Assembly (NCBI GenBank): GCA_963678705.1
Contig: CAVMBN010000158.1
Span: forward strand, 1 to 64,000
DNA length: 64,000 bases
Direction: 5' to 3'
From: Panorpa germanica
Lineage: Eukaryota > Arthropoda > Insecta > Mecoptera > Panorpidae
The stretch's first letter is position 1. Each line of letters begins with the position of its first letter. The position numbers and the translations under genes were made by a program. A model generated the notes under the pieces. It was given only the letters and a program-made list of their open reading frames with translations. It was not told the DNA's origin and ran no database searches. Positions 11,308 to 23,588 of the stretch are shown here, one piece after another.

Positions 11308-12220
11308 TCACCGTCCTATTAGAAGATGTCCAGGTGTGATAGGAACTAGGTCGTTAGGATCATTGGAGGCGGGGTAAAGAGGGCGAGAATTGAGTATTGC
11401 CTCTATTTGAGTTAGCAGTGTGTAAGTGTCTTCGAAAGTAAAATGATTATTTTGAATAACGCGTTTAAGATGTAATTTTGTGAACTTGATGTTGCTCTCC
11501 CACAAACCTCCCCAGCTAGGCGAGTATGGTGGAATGAACTTCCACCTTACTTCCAAAACTTATTGTTTTTGCATTATTTCCATCAGATAAAAATTTACCT
11601 AAGGCCCGGCTGGCTCCAACAAAGTTTGTTCCATTATCAGAATAAATGATATTAGGTTTGCCTCTGCGCGATATGAATCGATTCAGAGCAGCTAAAAAGC
11701 ACTTAGTCGTAATTTCAGTAACCAATTCTAAATGTATAGCCTTTGTTGCGAAGCAGATAAATAAACAAATGTAAGATTTTAATAATTTACTACCTCGGCC
11801 ATATTTATTTCTGACCATAATAGGGCCAGCATAGTCGACGCCGGTGTCTTTGAACGGAAAGTCCAAAGAAACTCTTGCAAATGGAAAAGAACCCATTTTC
11901 GGTGATGGAAAACGCGGTTTTTGTCTGAAACTTGTCACACAGCGATGTACAATGTTTTTTGCTAATGATATGCCTTTAATGGGCCAATATTGGTCACTCA
12001 TGCTGGATAATAATTTTTGAGGACCTGGATGAAATAATCTCAGGTGTTCCTTCTCCTTTATCAGCGTCGTTAATTTGTGTTTGTTGTGTAGAACGATAGG
12101 ATGTCGTCTGTGAAATTCGAAATTTGAATATATAAGTCTGCCACCTACTCTGATGATGTCGTTATCGTCGAGAAAAGGATTGAGACAAAGCAATGTGCTT
12201 TTATTTGCTAAATGTGCGTT
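11308..12220 (-). pseudogene. BEL integrase region
   Basis: A zinc-binding segment around HLRLFHPG…WPIKG…HRC is followed by the catalytic core with DYAGPI and SDNGTNFVG (the two Asp positions) and, in another frame, PPYSPSWGGLWE and NSRPLYP. Integrase joins the cDNA to host DNA. A frameshift near 11540 and a stop at 12221-12223 at the upstream edge break the frame. The downstream part ends HLLIGR before the next stop. Confidence 0.88.
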
Positions 12221-12985
12221 TCACTTTAGAGCTTTTAATTCAGACGCAAAATGTTCTTTTTGTGCTAACTTTACGAGAAGTTGCATTGAATCTTGTAATT
12301 CTGTAACCGTTAAAATGTCGTTTGCCTTATTTTGTTTGTTTCTACAGTTGTGTATAAAACGTAGGCAATACGCGGTGACTCTATTGAGAGTTCTTAAGTT
12401 TGAAAATGTATCAAATATAGGATTTGATTTGGTTATGGAATGATTCGCCAATATAATTGATTTCATTTCAGGTAAAGATTTTACAGTACAATTGCTTTCA
12501 GGCCATGAACTTTCTGATTGCGATAACCAGTCTGGACCTTGCCACCAGAAATTGTGATCAATTATATTACTAGCAAGAATGCCTCGCGAAATAAAATCAG
12601 CTGGATTATATTCAGTACGCACATGACGCCATTGAGTGATGGAATTCATGTCTGTCTGAATTTCGGAAACACGATTTGCTACAAACGTCTTTAATGTGTT
12701 AGGTATGCATTTAAGCCATGATAGTACAATAACTGAATCAGACCAGAGAATTATGCGATTTACCGGTACAGATATTATTGACAACAATTTTTTAGTCATT
12801 CTCGGCAGCAACAATGCTGCACATAATACCAAGCATGGAATGGTTAGCGATTTTAAAGGCGATACTTTAGACTTTAAATGTAATAGAGTTATTTTAGAAA
12901 TATTTTCATTATTAGTGCTTTTAAAATATATGCAAGCACCGTATGCACGTTCAGACGCGTCACAAAAGCCATGAATTTCAATGGT
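12221..12985 (-). pseudogene. BEL RNase H region
   Basis: The frame is the same as the RT upstream, re-entered after a stop at 12986-12988. It contains GFCDASERAYGACIYF, SDSVIVLSWL and the Pao-type ADFISRG motif, which marks the RNase H domain that degrades the RNA strand of the hybrid. Internal frame is open to 12221, ending with the linker IHNCRNKQ…LLVKLAQK. That linker reappears at an abnormal place in the plus-strand BEL copy (about 47630-47815). Confidence 0.83.
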
Positions 12986-13860
12986 TTAGAAATTACTAAT
13001 TAATGACTTTCGCGGTAGAGATACGTTATTTAAGTTTGGCAACTGTTTTATTAAAGCAGTCCAAGTATTTGCTAAATGTTGTGGAACTTCGTCGTCCCAA
13101 TGTAAGTTAACTAGCCATAATTGCTGAATCATTAATTTAAAAGGTATGACACAAGGCGATAGTAATCCAAGTGGATCAAAAATTTTAGCAATAAATGATA
13201 AAATATTTCGTTTAGTTAATTTAACAGGTGGTTCAAAATGTGCAATACTGTATTTGAAACAGTCCGTTTCAGAGCTCCATTTGACACCTAACATTTTGAA
13301 ATGTTCTATATCTGCGTGTTCGATATAAAAATGTTTGTCGTTTGTTGTATTGTCCAAGTCGACTAATACAGCAGGATCATTGGATATCCATTTACGTAGA
13401 TTAAATCCTGCACTGCTTAAAATTTTAATAATTTTATTGCAGCCTTGTTTGAGCTCTTCTAGATCATTTGACCCAGTCAGCATGTCATCAACATAAAATT
13501 CATTGATGATTGTGTTTGCAGCATTTGGATGTGCAGTTGTGTTGTTGTATCCTTGCTGCGTTAAGCTTTTTATTGCAAAATAAGCTGCAGATAATGTACC
13601 GTAAGTTACAGTGTTTAACTGATAAGCTTGTAGTTTGTCGTCTAGGTTATCTCTCCAAAGAATCTGTTGAAGATTTCTTTGAGATGGGTGTACCAGTATT
13701 TGTCGGTACATCATTGCAATGTCTGCTACGACTACATATTCGTATTGACGAAATTTTGATAAGATAGTAAATAAGTCATTTTGAATGGTTGGCCCGTTCG
13801 CTTGTAAGGAGTTAAGCGATGTGTTTGTGCTACTTGACATAGAGCTCTCAACTTGCTTGT
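12986..13860 (-). pseudogene. BEL reverse transcriptase
   Basis: About 285 codons of RT. The first catalytic Asp is in VVADIAMMYRQI, and the active-site FYVDDMLTG (YVDD at 13484-13495) is intact. HFKMLGVKW and AKIFDPLGLLSPC follow, as is usual in Pao RT. Upstream the protease/RT linker is in another frame (frameshift near 13850), and the frame stops at 12986, so no full polyprotein can form. Confidence 0.9.
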
Positions 13861-14850
13861 GGTACTACTTAGTTTTATTATACCGTGATGTGGTAAAAAA
13901 TACGAAGGTTCAGACGAGGTCTGATTAGGGTTATCAGTCATGTGACCCAATTGTATATATTTGTGAATAAACGAAGAATACATAGACTTATATTGCTCGT
14001 TATTAGCAAATTTTCTTTCAAGTGATAAAAAGCGTTTAGTAGCGGCCGTCTTGGAATCTCCTAGCATTGATGCAGGCAATTTTAGTGGTAAAGTTACTAC
14101 AAATCTACCATCGGAATCGCAAGTGGTAGTTTTATTGAAATGTTCTTGACACGCTTGATCCTCTATTGTTAAAGAACTACATTTTTTAACAGACTGAATT
14201 TCCCAAAACTTGGACATTTGAGTTTGTAAAGATGCATGGTAACAATGAGCATTGTTGTTGTTAGTATTAACTTTATAGTTGGTAACTATCCAACCAAAGG
14301 AAGTACGTTGCAAATTTAATCGATTATTAAACAGCTTTGTTTTGCCAACACGTAATAGTTTCCAAAATATATCGGCACCCAATAACAAATCCACCGATTG
14401 TGGTTTATTAAAACTAGGATCCGCTAGTTTTATATTAGAGGGTATTGCTAAATTGTTAATATCCAATGTAGTGTGTGGAATGTTATCAGTTATTTTGTCT
14501 ATTAGGAGACAGTTTACAAATGTTTTGAAATTTGTATTTGCAGAATGTAAAGCGATCCTTACCTGCTTATTTATTTTAGTTTCCGAATTACCGATTCCCG
14601 AAATTACCACTTCCGATTTATAAGTAGGAATTTTTAATTTGCAAATTAAACGATTGGTAATGAAACTAGTTTGACTACCATTGTCAAGAAGTGCGCGAGC
14701 GATAATTGGTTTACCGTCTTTATCAAGAATGCTTACCAAAGCGGTCGAAAGCATTACTTGATTCGTCCGATTGACATGCGCAGTAAAGGCGTTAGAAGTG
14801 CTAGCTGTAGGAACAGAAGTATCCGATTTTTCTGCTTCAATATGTAGCAA
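13861..14850 (-). pseudogene. BEL protease and protease-RT linker
   Basis: A retropepsin-like segment with LLDNGSQTSFI (D-N-G at the catalytic position, usual in BEL/Pao) and the later LLLGADIFWKLL motif. It leads into the linker with FGWIVTNY and LPLKLP. The frame runs on to 13732, but past about 13850 it no longer reads RT, which shows a one-base shift. The same region, slightly diverged, occurs at 46801-47630. Confidence 0.87.
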
Positions 14851-15528
14851 TGAATGGTGTTTTCTGTTGCAAGTAATGCAACTGTATTTTGAAGTACAGC
14901 CGTTAATAGTGTGACCTTTGCGTAAACAATTTAGGCACTGCTGTCTTCTTCGGATCTCGTTGATTCGATCCCTTATGTTGAGTTTTAAAAAGTTAGTACA
15001 ATGTCAAATAGTGTGATCTTTATTGCAAAACAGGCATTTGTCGCGTTGTGAAAAGAGATTTATGAGGTCTTGATTTGTGAGTAACATTATAATCGCAATT
15101 GTGTTCATCTAACTCGTGAGCACGCTCGAGAATAAAAGAAAGCATAGTATTAATTTCTTGATAGTCAGTTTTAGAAATGTTTGAAGCTAGCCAATGCTTT
15201 TTTGTTTCAGAATCTATAGTTTTTTTGATATTAATATTGACACTATGTGATTCCATCTATTTTCCTACGGAATAATATTTTCTAAAGCCTTGACGTGCTT
15301 TCTAATTAAGGCTGCAGTAGCTCTTAATTTGTTACTACTCTCAGAAGTAATAGCAGGAATTTTTAGAAACGAATTAAGGTGATGTGAGATCATTTTTCTT
15401 TTATTATCGTAAGCTGTCACTAGCAAATCCCAACATAATTGATAGTTGTTAGGATCTAATTGCACCGATGCAATAGTATCAAATGCCTCATCCTTCAACG
15501 AACGACGTAAGACGTGTCGTTTTTTAAA
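14851..15528 (-). pseudogene. BEL gag, C-terminal part with zinc knuckles
   Basis: Reads as broken pieces: capsid text (AFDTIASVQLDPNNYQLCWDL), then WLASNISKTDYQEIN, then cysteine-rich knuckles (CLNCLRKGHTINGC type) joining the protease. At least one stop and a one-base insertion near 15210-15260 break it, and another stop lies near 15000. Comparison with 46030-46800 gives the intended order. It is separated from gag's N-terminus (23589-24051) by the LINE insertion. Confidence 0.8.
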
Positions 15529-15540
15529 ATTAGAGTATTT
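15529..15540. repeat. LINE insertion TSD, left copy
   Basis: ATTAGAGTATTT, repeated exactly at 23577-23588. The two copies lie at the break in the BEL gag. Removing 15541-23576 and one copy restores the sequence seen uninterrupted near 46080 in the other BEL copy. Confidence 0.88.
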
Positions 15541-17859
15541 TTTTATTTATTTAGGCTTTGGCTTATTCAGCCTTTTTGCCATAGAATTTTATTTGTAAAA
15601 TTATATAAAAAATTTACATATAAATTATAATTATTCTAATAAATACAAATAAATTGATTCTTTTTAAAAAATTAAACTTAAAATTAAATACATACTAAAT
15701 AAAATATTCTAACTTATATTACACTTCTATATTGTTTTCTACCACTAGGTTTGTTACTATTTTTGCTGTTGCTTCATTTGTCATTAAATAGGATATGTTG
15801 ACTGGGAACTGTGTTACAATACATAATTTATTTAAAAGTCTATCAATTTTTGATGCTAAAAGATGACACCCTAGAATTATATGGTCCAAAGAACCTTCTT
15901 CTCCACATCTACAATTTAGTGTGTCTTTTATATTTATTTTGTATAGATGAGCTGGACATCTAGAATGCCCAGATTTCATTCGACAATTTGTTGAAATATA
16001 TCTCCGTGAATGATTTTTAACCATGTGGTTGTTGGAATTTTTTGATTCGCTGCAAAAAACAACTTTCCAGTACTTTGACTTTTCTCATTATATATATTCT
16101 GCCATTCTGCTATACAATTTTCTTTAATTATTTTTTTGGAATCATTTATTGACCAATTTATTTTGATTATTTCTCCATCTACACAAGCTTCTTTGGCAAG
16201 TTTGTCAGCCATGTCCAGGAATCCAAATAAGTTTAACATTGATATCACTTTTTTCCATTTTTAAAAGATATTCTTTAATTAAACATATTTTGTTATTATT
16301 ATTGTTTTTGAATTTATTGTTATTTAAAGATACACAAACACTACGAGAATCAGTGAAGATTAATATATTTTTATTGTCAGTGTTTTGTATTATTTCCAGT
16401 AATTTCATAATTGCTGTTATTTCTGTATTATAAGAATTTGTGATATTGTTAAGGTTGTATTTATATTGTTGATCTGTATTATAATTGAAAATGCCAATTC
16501 CTCCAGTTTTAGAGTTTTTTTCGAATGAACCATCGGTAAACTATATACTCCAGTTTATATCATCTTTTGGTATATATTCCATATATTTTTGATAAATTAT
16601 TTCCTTGCTGTCATTCTTCTTGAACAAATTTATTACTGTATGTATTGTTGTCATGCTTAACTCTAATGGAAATTTGAAAAAAGGTATAATGTTATGTACC
16701 TCTAATTTCAAGTTATTATATTTATCAAAACTAGTTAAAAGTGCCGGTTTTTTATGAGTTGTCCAATATGGTTTATTATAAAGAACATATAGTTTAGATA
16801 ATCTTGTATTTAAGGGGCCACATGAGTTATGTCTGTTTTTACAAAAGAAACTGTCTGATATTTGTTGTATTCTGATATTTACCGGAGGAATATTAGTTTG
16901 ATAGTTGAGGATTTGGATTGGTGTTGAAACCATTGCACCTAATATTATTCTTAAACATTTGTTTTGTATAATTTCAATTTTTTTTAATCTTGAGTTATTT
17001 GCGGTGCAGATCATAGTACTAGAATAGTCAATATGCGGTCTAACAATAGCTTTATACATTTTTATTAAGGTTGTTGGGTGTGCGCCCCATTTGTATCCTG
17101 CTATACATCGCATCAAATTTAAGCCTTTTTGACATTTGTTAATAATATGTGCAATTTCTTTCGCCCAAGTGCTTTTCGTATCAAAGAATATACCCAGAAA
17201 ATTGGTATTTGAACTAACAGTTATATTTTTGTTTCTGATGGTTATTTTTGGACTGCAGTTTATTCTATGCCTTGTAAATATAACTATTTTACTTTTTTCT
17301 GACGATATATTTAATTTGATTTCCTTTAGTAAAATATCTAGTTTTCTTAATTTTGATTGTAATCTGTTTTGAGCTATATCTTGTATATGGCCCATACTAT
17401 AAATAACCATGTCATCTGCATACATCAGTACTGTTGTGTTGTTATCTGATAATGTTGTTAACTTTTCTGTGTATATGTTTAATAATAAGGGAGATAATAT
17501 TGAGCCTTGTGGAATTCCGTGATTACATAGTATAGGACCAGTTACCTTATTATTGTATCTAACAGTTATTTCTCTATTTTGGAAGTAGTTTATAATGCAG
17601 TTGGATATCTTGGAAGATATACATATGTTTTCTACTTTTTATTTTAATATTTTTAGATTAACATTGTCATAAGCAGCTTCAATGTCAATGAAAGCAGCTA
17701 TCATAAAATGATTTTTCTGTATGTTCTTTGAATATCGATATTCAATATGTTTAAGTTATGCTGCGTACTTCTTGTTTTTCTAAACGCAAATTGTAACTCA
17801 GGTAATCTTTTATGATGTTCGAGATACCATTCCACTCTATTTTTATGATTGATTCCATA
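15541..17859 (-). mobile_element. 5'-truncated I-group LINE copy, in the tail of another
   Basis: Nearly identical to 17875-20217 of the neighbouring LINE: the same 3' UTR (ATTTATTTAGGCTTTGGC, shared by both), RNase H region and RT. It begins abruptly at the point matching about 20217. Its RT/RNase H frame is broken into pieces (17425-16541, 16408-16205, 16248-15976, 16024-15719), with small deletions, for example 26 bp near 16210 and 4 bp near 16018. It abuts the T-run (A-tail) of the longer copy, so it most simply inserted into that tail. Confidence 0.85.
15719..17425 (-). pseudogene. LINE RT/RNase H remnant of the truncated copy
   Basis: Encodes the RT thumb region (FLGIFFDTKSTWAKEI…GYKWGAHP), the RNase H segments (FTDSRSVCVSLN, LIWIPGHG) and the terminal cysteine/histidine motif (CRCGEEGSLDHIILGC), but in different frames because of short deletions. 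The 577-codon homolog at 18049-19782 shows the intact arrangement. Not functional. Confidence 0.85.
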
Positions 17860-18048
17860 TTTTTTTTTTTTTTTATTTATTTAGGCTTTGGCTTATTCAG
17901 CCTTCTTGCCATAGAATTTTATTAGTAAAATTATATAAAAAATTTACATATAAATTATAATTATTCTAATAAATACAAATAAATTGATTCTTTTTAAAAA
18001 ATTAAACTTAAAATTAAATACATACTAAATAAAATATTCTAACTTATA

Positions 18049-20406
18049 TTACACTTCTATATTATTTTCTATCACAAAGTTAGTTACTATTTCCGCCGTT
18101 GCTTCACTTGTCATTAAACAGGACATGTTGACTGGGAACTGTGCTACATTACATAAATCATTTAAAAGTCTATCAATTTTTGATGTTAAAAGATAACACC
18201 CTAGAATTATATGGTCCAAAGAACCTTCTTCTCCACATCTACAATTTGGTGTGTCTTTTATCTTTATTTTGTATAGATGAGCTGGACATCTAGAATGCCC
18301 AGATTTCATTCGACAATTTGTTGAAATATATCTCCGTGAATGATTTTTATTAAACCATGTGGTTGTTGGAATTTTTTGATTCGCTGAAAAAAACAACTTT
18401 CCAGTACTTTGACTTTTCTCATTATATATATTCTGCCATTCTGCCATACAATTTTCTTTAATTATTTTTTTGGAATCATTTATTGACCAATTTATTTCGA
18501 TTATTTCTCCATCTACACAAGCTTCTTTGGCCAGTTTGTCAGCCATTTCATTCCCTTTTATGCCTACATGTCCAGGAATCCAAATGAGTTTAACATTGAT
18601 ATCACTTTTTTCCATTTTTAAAAAATATTCTTTAATTGAACATATTTTGTTATTATTATTGTTTTTGAATTTATTGTTATTTAAAGATACACAAACACTA
18701 CGAGAATCAGTGAAGATTAATATATTTTTATTGTCAGTGTTTTGTATTATTTCTAATAATTTCATTATTGCTGTTATTTCTGTATTATAAGAATTTGTGA
18801 TATTGTTAAATTTGTATTTGTACTGTTGATCTGTATTATAATTGAAAATGCCAATTCCTCCAGTTTTAGAGTTTTTTTCGAATGAACCATCGGTAAACCA
18901 TATACTCCAATTTATATCATCTTTTGTTATATATTCCATATATTTTTGATAAATTATTTCCTTGTTGTCATTCTTCTTGAACAAATTTATTTCTGTATGT
19001 ATTGTTGTCATGCTTATTTCTAATGGAAATTTAAAAAAAGGTATAATGTTGTGTACCTCTAAGTTCAAGTTATTATATCTATCAGAACTAGTTAAAATTG
19101 CCGGTTTTTTATGAGTTGTCCAATATGGTTTATTATAAAGAACATATAGTTTAGATAATCTTGTATTTATGGGGCCACATGAGTTATGTCTGTTTTTACA
19201 AAAGAAACTGTCTGATATTTGTTGTATTCTGATATTTACCGGAGGAATATTAGTTTGATAGTTGAGGATTTGGATTGGTGTTGAAACCATTGCACCTAAT
19301 ATTATTCTTAAACATTTGTTTTGTATAATTTCAATTTTTTTTAATCTTGAGTTATTTGCGGTGCAGATCATAGTACTAGAATAGTCAATATGCGGTCTAA
19401 CAATAGCTTTATACATTTTTATTAAGGTTGTTGGGTGTGCGCCCCATTTGTATCCTGCTATACATCGCATCAAATTTAAGCCTTTTTGACATTTGTTAAT
19501 AATATGTGCAATTTCTTTCGCCCAAGTGCTTTTCGTATCAAAGAATATACCCAGAAAATTGGTATTTGAACTAACAGTTATATTTTTGTTTCTGATGGTT
19601 ATTTTTGGACTGCAGTTTATTCTATGCCTTGTAAATATAACTATTTTACTTTTTTCTGACGATATATTTAATTTGATTTCCTTTAGTAAAATATCTAGTT
19701 TTCTTAATTTTGATTGTAATCTGTTTTGAGCTATATCTTGTATATGGCCCATACTATAAATAACCATGTCATCTGCATACATCAGTACTGTTGTGTTGAT
19801 ATCTGATAATGTTGTTAACTTTTCTGTGTATATGTTGAATAATAAGGGAGATAATATTGAGCCTTGTGGAATTCCGTGATTACATAGTATAGGACCAGTT
19901 TACTTATTATTGTATCTAACTGTTATTTTTCTATTTTGGAAGTAGTTTATAATCCAGTTGGATATTTTGGAAGATATACCTATGTTTTCTACTTTTTCTT
20001 TTAATATTTTTAGATTAACATTGTCATAAGCAGCTTCAATGTCAATGAAAGCAGCTATCATATAATGATTTTTACTGTATGTTCTTTGAATATCGATATT
20101 CAATATGTTTAAGTTATGCTGCGTACTTCTTGTTTTTCTAAACGCAAATTGTAACTCAGGTAATCTTTTATGATGTTCGAGATACCACTCCAGTCTGTTT
20201 TTGATGATGGATTCCATAGTTTTGCCCATACATGATAGTAAAGTAATTGGTCTGAATGATTCTTCTTTGTTTGGATCTTTTCCTGGTTTTAATATAGGAA
20301 CAACGATATGTTTTTTCCAGTCTAATGGTATATCAGCAGTGTTTAATGACAGATTATATATTTGTGTAAGATGAACTATTGCATTGTCAGGTAAGTTTTG
20401 TATCAT
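18049..20406 (-). pseudogene. LINE ORF2: reverse transcriptase and RNase H
   Basis: One frame interrupted by a single stop at 19900-19902 (RYNNK-stop). The truncated sister copy reads Val there. RT motifs in order: VPILKPGKDP…FRPITLLSC, FRKTRSTQHNLN, AFIDIEAAYDNV, YADDMVIYS, NFLGIFFD. RNase H follows with WFTDGSFEKNSKTGGIGIF, FTDSRSVCVSLN and IPGHVGIKGNEMADKLAKEA. A terminal CRCGEEGSLDHIILGC motif closes the protein. Catalytic residues are present, so the stop and the upstream frameshift (about 20410-20600) are the main lesions. Confidence 0.9.
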
Positions 20407-20600
20407 TTTGTAATTTATTCTATCAAATCCTGTGCTACTGTTTTTATTATGATTTAACGCGAAATTTACTTCATTTTTATTTATGTTATTATCTAGAAAA
20501 TTATCTTTTACGGTGGTGGTGGTAGTAATATTTAAATTGTTGTTCTGTGGAAATTTTTTTTAATGAATTCTTCTATTAAATTTTTATTATCACTTATCCT

Positions 20601-21743
20601 TTAAGTACTATAGCTTTTATTGTTAATTTTTCTTATATTATTCCAGACAATGTTGGTTGTTGTGTTTGGGTTTAAATTCTTGCAGAAATTTTGCCATTCT
20701 ATTTTTTTTCTGGCTCTAAAATATCGTCTGGTTTTAGCTTGATGTTTTTTATAATTTAAATAATTCGCCATTGTCATGTTTTTATTAAAAATAGTTAGTG
20801 CTAATTTTCTTTGAGCTATCATTTTATTGCACTCTGTGTCCCACCAAGACGGTTTTATTTTATTAAGAGTTTTATTATACAATCTGGTAGATGGAATATG
20901 TATGTCTGCCGAATCATTAATAACATCTCTAAATTGCTTGTATTTGTTTTCAACATATTGGGGATTACTTGTAATTCCATTTGTGGTAAGGTTTGAAATT
21001 CTGCTTTCTATTTCAAGGCTATATTTCTCCCAATCTGCTTTTCGGAAATTTCTCCTCGTTAAATATTCTGATGTACCGTAACGGTCTTTAATATAGTTAT
21101 TCAGACAGAAAAAAATTGGGTAGTGATCACTACCTAAGCTATCTGCAAGAACTTGCCACGAAGTAATTTGTTGTGTTAACGTCATTGATACCAATGTGAG
21201 ATCCAATATACTGTCCCTTGTACTGAGATTGCTTACTCTAGTTGGTTTATCATCGTTCATAATATTTAGATTTTCGTTTTCTATGAAATCTAACAATTTG
21301 TTACCTTCATACTGACTACCTGGACAATTTAAATTCCAAGCAAGATTAGTCGCGTTAAAATCTCCAGCAAGTATAAGAGGAACATCTATTTGTTGTTTTA
21401 TCTGTGACCAATTAGAATTAGATAGTTTATGATTCGGTTTAGCATAGATTGATAAAATACATATTACATCAGTTTCGTTATGTGTTAAAATTATTCCAGC
21501 TATTTCGACCGAATTAAATGGGTTATTTAGCATTACTCGTTTATATTTTATAGATTTATGAATCAAGATAGCAACACCCCCGTGGGGATTATAGTTTATA
21601 TTCTGTATCCTATCTTCTCTTTCAATAAAATAGCCTTTGATGTTGAAATTGAGATTTTTTGTTAAAAACGTTTCTGATAGTATGCATATATGTATGTTAA
21701 TATATCTGACTCCTCTGCAATTCCATTGAATACAATTTATCAT
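20601..21743 (-). pseudogene. LINE ORF2: apurinic-like endonuclease domain
   Basis: 380 codons with exonuclease-endonuclease-phosphatase motifs: IQWNCRGVR at the start, LSETFL (catalytic Glu), GDFNATNLAWN and SDHYPIFF near residue 200. This domain nicks the target DNA for primed reverse transcription. The text between RGVR and ILSETFL is about 20 residues shorter than is usual in such endonucleases, suggesting an internal deletion. The frame differs from the RT frame downstream, so a frameshift lies near 20410-20600. The tail contains WWDTECNKMI and KKIEWQNFCKNLN, typical of the EN-RT linker. Confidence 0.85.
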
Positions 21744-21993
21744 TTTAACTGTTTTAATTAATGATTCATTTTTATATCTGATGTCTTGTTTTTCGATTTA
21801 TTTATATATTTTATTTTTTCTTTATGTTTATATAATTGTTGTTGATTTAATATTTTAGTAAATTTATTAACCGATTAGGTTTAGTGATGTGAATAGAGTT
21901 TTTATTAAAAAAAAAATTATTTTATATATTGATGTTTTCTTACAAGTTTGGCCATTGTACACTAGATATTTGTTTCTTGTAGCTTCTAAAAGA

Positions 21994-23367
21994 TTAGGAT
22001 GTAATATTAGGGTCTTTGTTTGTATCTTTAATTTTGTCATCATTATTTTTATTATATATTGATTTATAGCAGGTATCATTATCATTGTTTTCCATTGTAA
22101 TATTAGGTTTCTCTTGGTTGATTTGCTTTCTGTTTTTTCCTTGATTAGTTTTCTTAAGGAATGTGTCACTTTTTTCATTGTTTGGTTTCTTTTCTTCTCT
22201 TCTTCTTTTTGGAATTGGTTCTTTAGTGGATGTCGTAGGTTGTGGTTGACTGTAAGATCTTTGTAATGAGTTACCTGTATTTGATTTATTCACTCTGGTA
22301 TTGGTTCTTTTGGTTAAAGGGTTTGGTTTGTATGTTGGAATTATGTTGATACTATTGTATTTATTAGTGATATTGGGAAAAGTCTCATTGTAATTTAGAG
22401 CTTCAAAAGAGTTTTGAGTTCTTACTGAGTATAAATAGTCTGTATTTTTTTCTGTTAATTCTAATTTTGCTTCATAAAAACTGAGATTGTGTTAGGCCAT
22501 GAGATCTTTTATCCTGATTTGTCTTTTTTTTTCAGGACATTCATTGTCTGTAGCCTCGTGGTTAACTTTACAATTTATGCATGTCGGATTAGGAGATGTG
22601 CATGCAGTACGTAAATGATCTTCACTTCCGCAGAATTTACATTTTGCTACTTTTGCTCTACATTTTGTGGCTGCATGTCCAAATTTAAAACAATTATAAC
22701 ATTGTATCGTCTGTTGTACAAATGGTTCACATGCTCGTCTCACTCTCCACATGTAAACATAAGCAGGAATAGCAAGTCCTTCAAAGAATAATTTCACTGT
22801 TGTACTGGGTTCATATTTTATAGCTCCGTCAACTCTTAGTTTTCGATTTAACCTTTGCACTCTCGTTACTTTAAAAGGTGGACACTTTATATTATTTAAA
22901 ATGGTTTCTTCCGAATTATCTATATCAACACCTTTTATAATAGCTACTTTTGTGCACCAGTAAAATGGGATAAACGCTTCATATCCATTGTTTTTCAGCA
23001 ATGTTGATTTGGTAATTTCGTTAGCTAGTATTGCATTAGCACATTGAACGATTACTCTATTTCTTCCCACTTTTTTAACTTCTATTTTATTAGATTTATT
23101 GCTAATTTTGCAAATTATTTCTGCTAATTTAAGAGAACTAAAAAATGTATTTCCATCACTATTATTTTTAACAATCATTACTTTATACGAGTCATATTTT
23201 GTTTCTGTGTTGTATAAATTATTATATATTTTTTTAACATTGTCACTATTGTTATTTAAGTTTTCTGCCATATCACTGGATGTTTTTTCCGTAGGAAATG
23301 ATTTGTTAGTCACAGAACTGTTTTTATTGTTCGGATTTTTATCGGGAGGTTCAGCCTCCATATCCAT
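21994..23367 (-). pseudogene. LINE ORF1, gag-like protein with zinc knuckles
   Basis: A start at 23367 gives MDMEAEPPDKNPNN. A basic N-terminal part is followed by an RNA-binding region and three cysteine knuckles: CYNCFKFGHAATKC, CKFCGSEDHLRTAC and CINCKVNHEATDNEC. An in-frame stop at 22492-22494 ends a 291-residue piece, but the same frame continues to 21994 with a polar, Asn/Lys-rich tail. Intended length is therefore about 457 residues. ORF1 proteins bind the LINE RNA in the cytoplasmic particle. Confidence 0.85.
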
Positions 23368-23541
23368 ATTGTTAATTAACCAGTGATAATTAAATAAAAG
23401 TTACTTCACTTTTTAGTAATATCACTTAATAATAATAAAATTATAATTTAAATACAAATAAATCACAAAAAAAAAAGAAAAAAATATTATAATTTGCAAA
23501 AAAAAAATCACTATTTATTTTATTGTTTTGTTCATTGTAAA

Positions 23542-23576
23542 CACGTGCACTCACTAAGGAGTCTCGATGCGAACTG
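23542..23576 (-). promoter_or_regulatory. Internal promoter of the LINE (Inr plus DPE-like)
   Basis: The element begins CAGTTC, matching an insect initiator with A at +1. GCACGTG lies at +28 to +34, one base from the DPE form RGWCGTG. TATA-less Inr/DPE promoters at the extreme 5' end are known for jockey- and I-type LINEs. Function here is inferred. Confidence 0.5.
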
Positions 23577-23588
23577 ATTAGAGTATTT
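23577..23588. repeat. LINE insertion TSD, right copy
   Basis: Exact repeat of 15529-15540, directly before the LINE 5' end. Confidence 0.88.

Larger units (their letters stand above)
17860..23576 (-). mobile_element. I-group LINE, near full length
   Basis: About 5.7 kb in minus orientation. It has a 5' UTR (23576-23368), ORF1 with CCHC knuckles, ORF2 with an endonuclease, RT, RNase H and terminal CCHC-like motif, and a 3' UTR ending in an A-tail (T-run 17860-17874). An RNase H after the RT plus a three-knuckle ORF1 points to the I superfamily (I/Nimb-like), by domain layout only. The 5' end CAGTTC at 23576 abuts the 12-bp TSD exactly, so it is complete at the 5' side. One stop in ORF1, one in the RT and a frameshift in ORF2 disable it. 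Confidence 0.87.

Noticed and set aside
18049-19782. Separate RT protein starting at the Met at 19782
   Set aside because: The frame is continuous with 19903-20406 except for the stop at 19900-19902; the Met is the internal YADDM residue.
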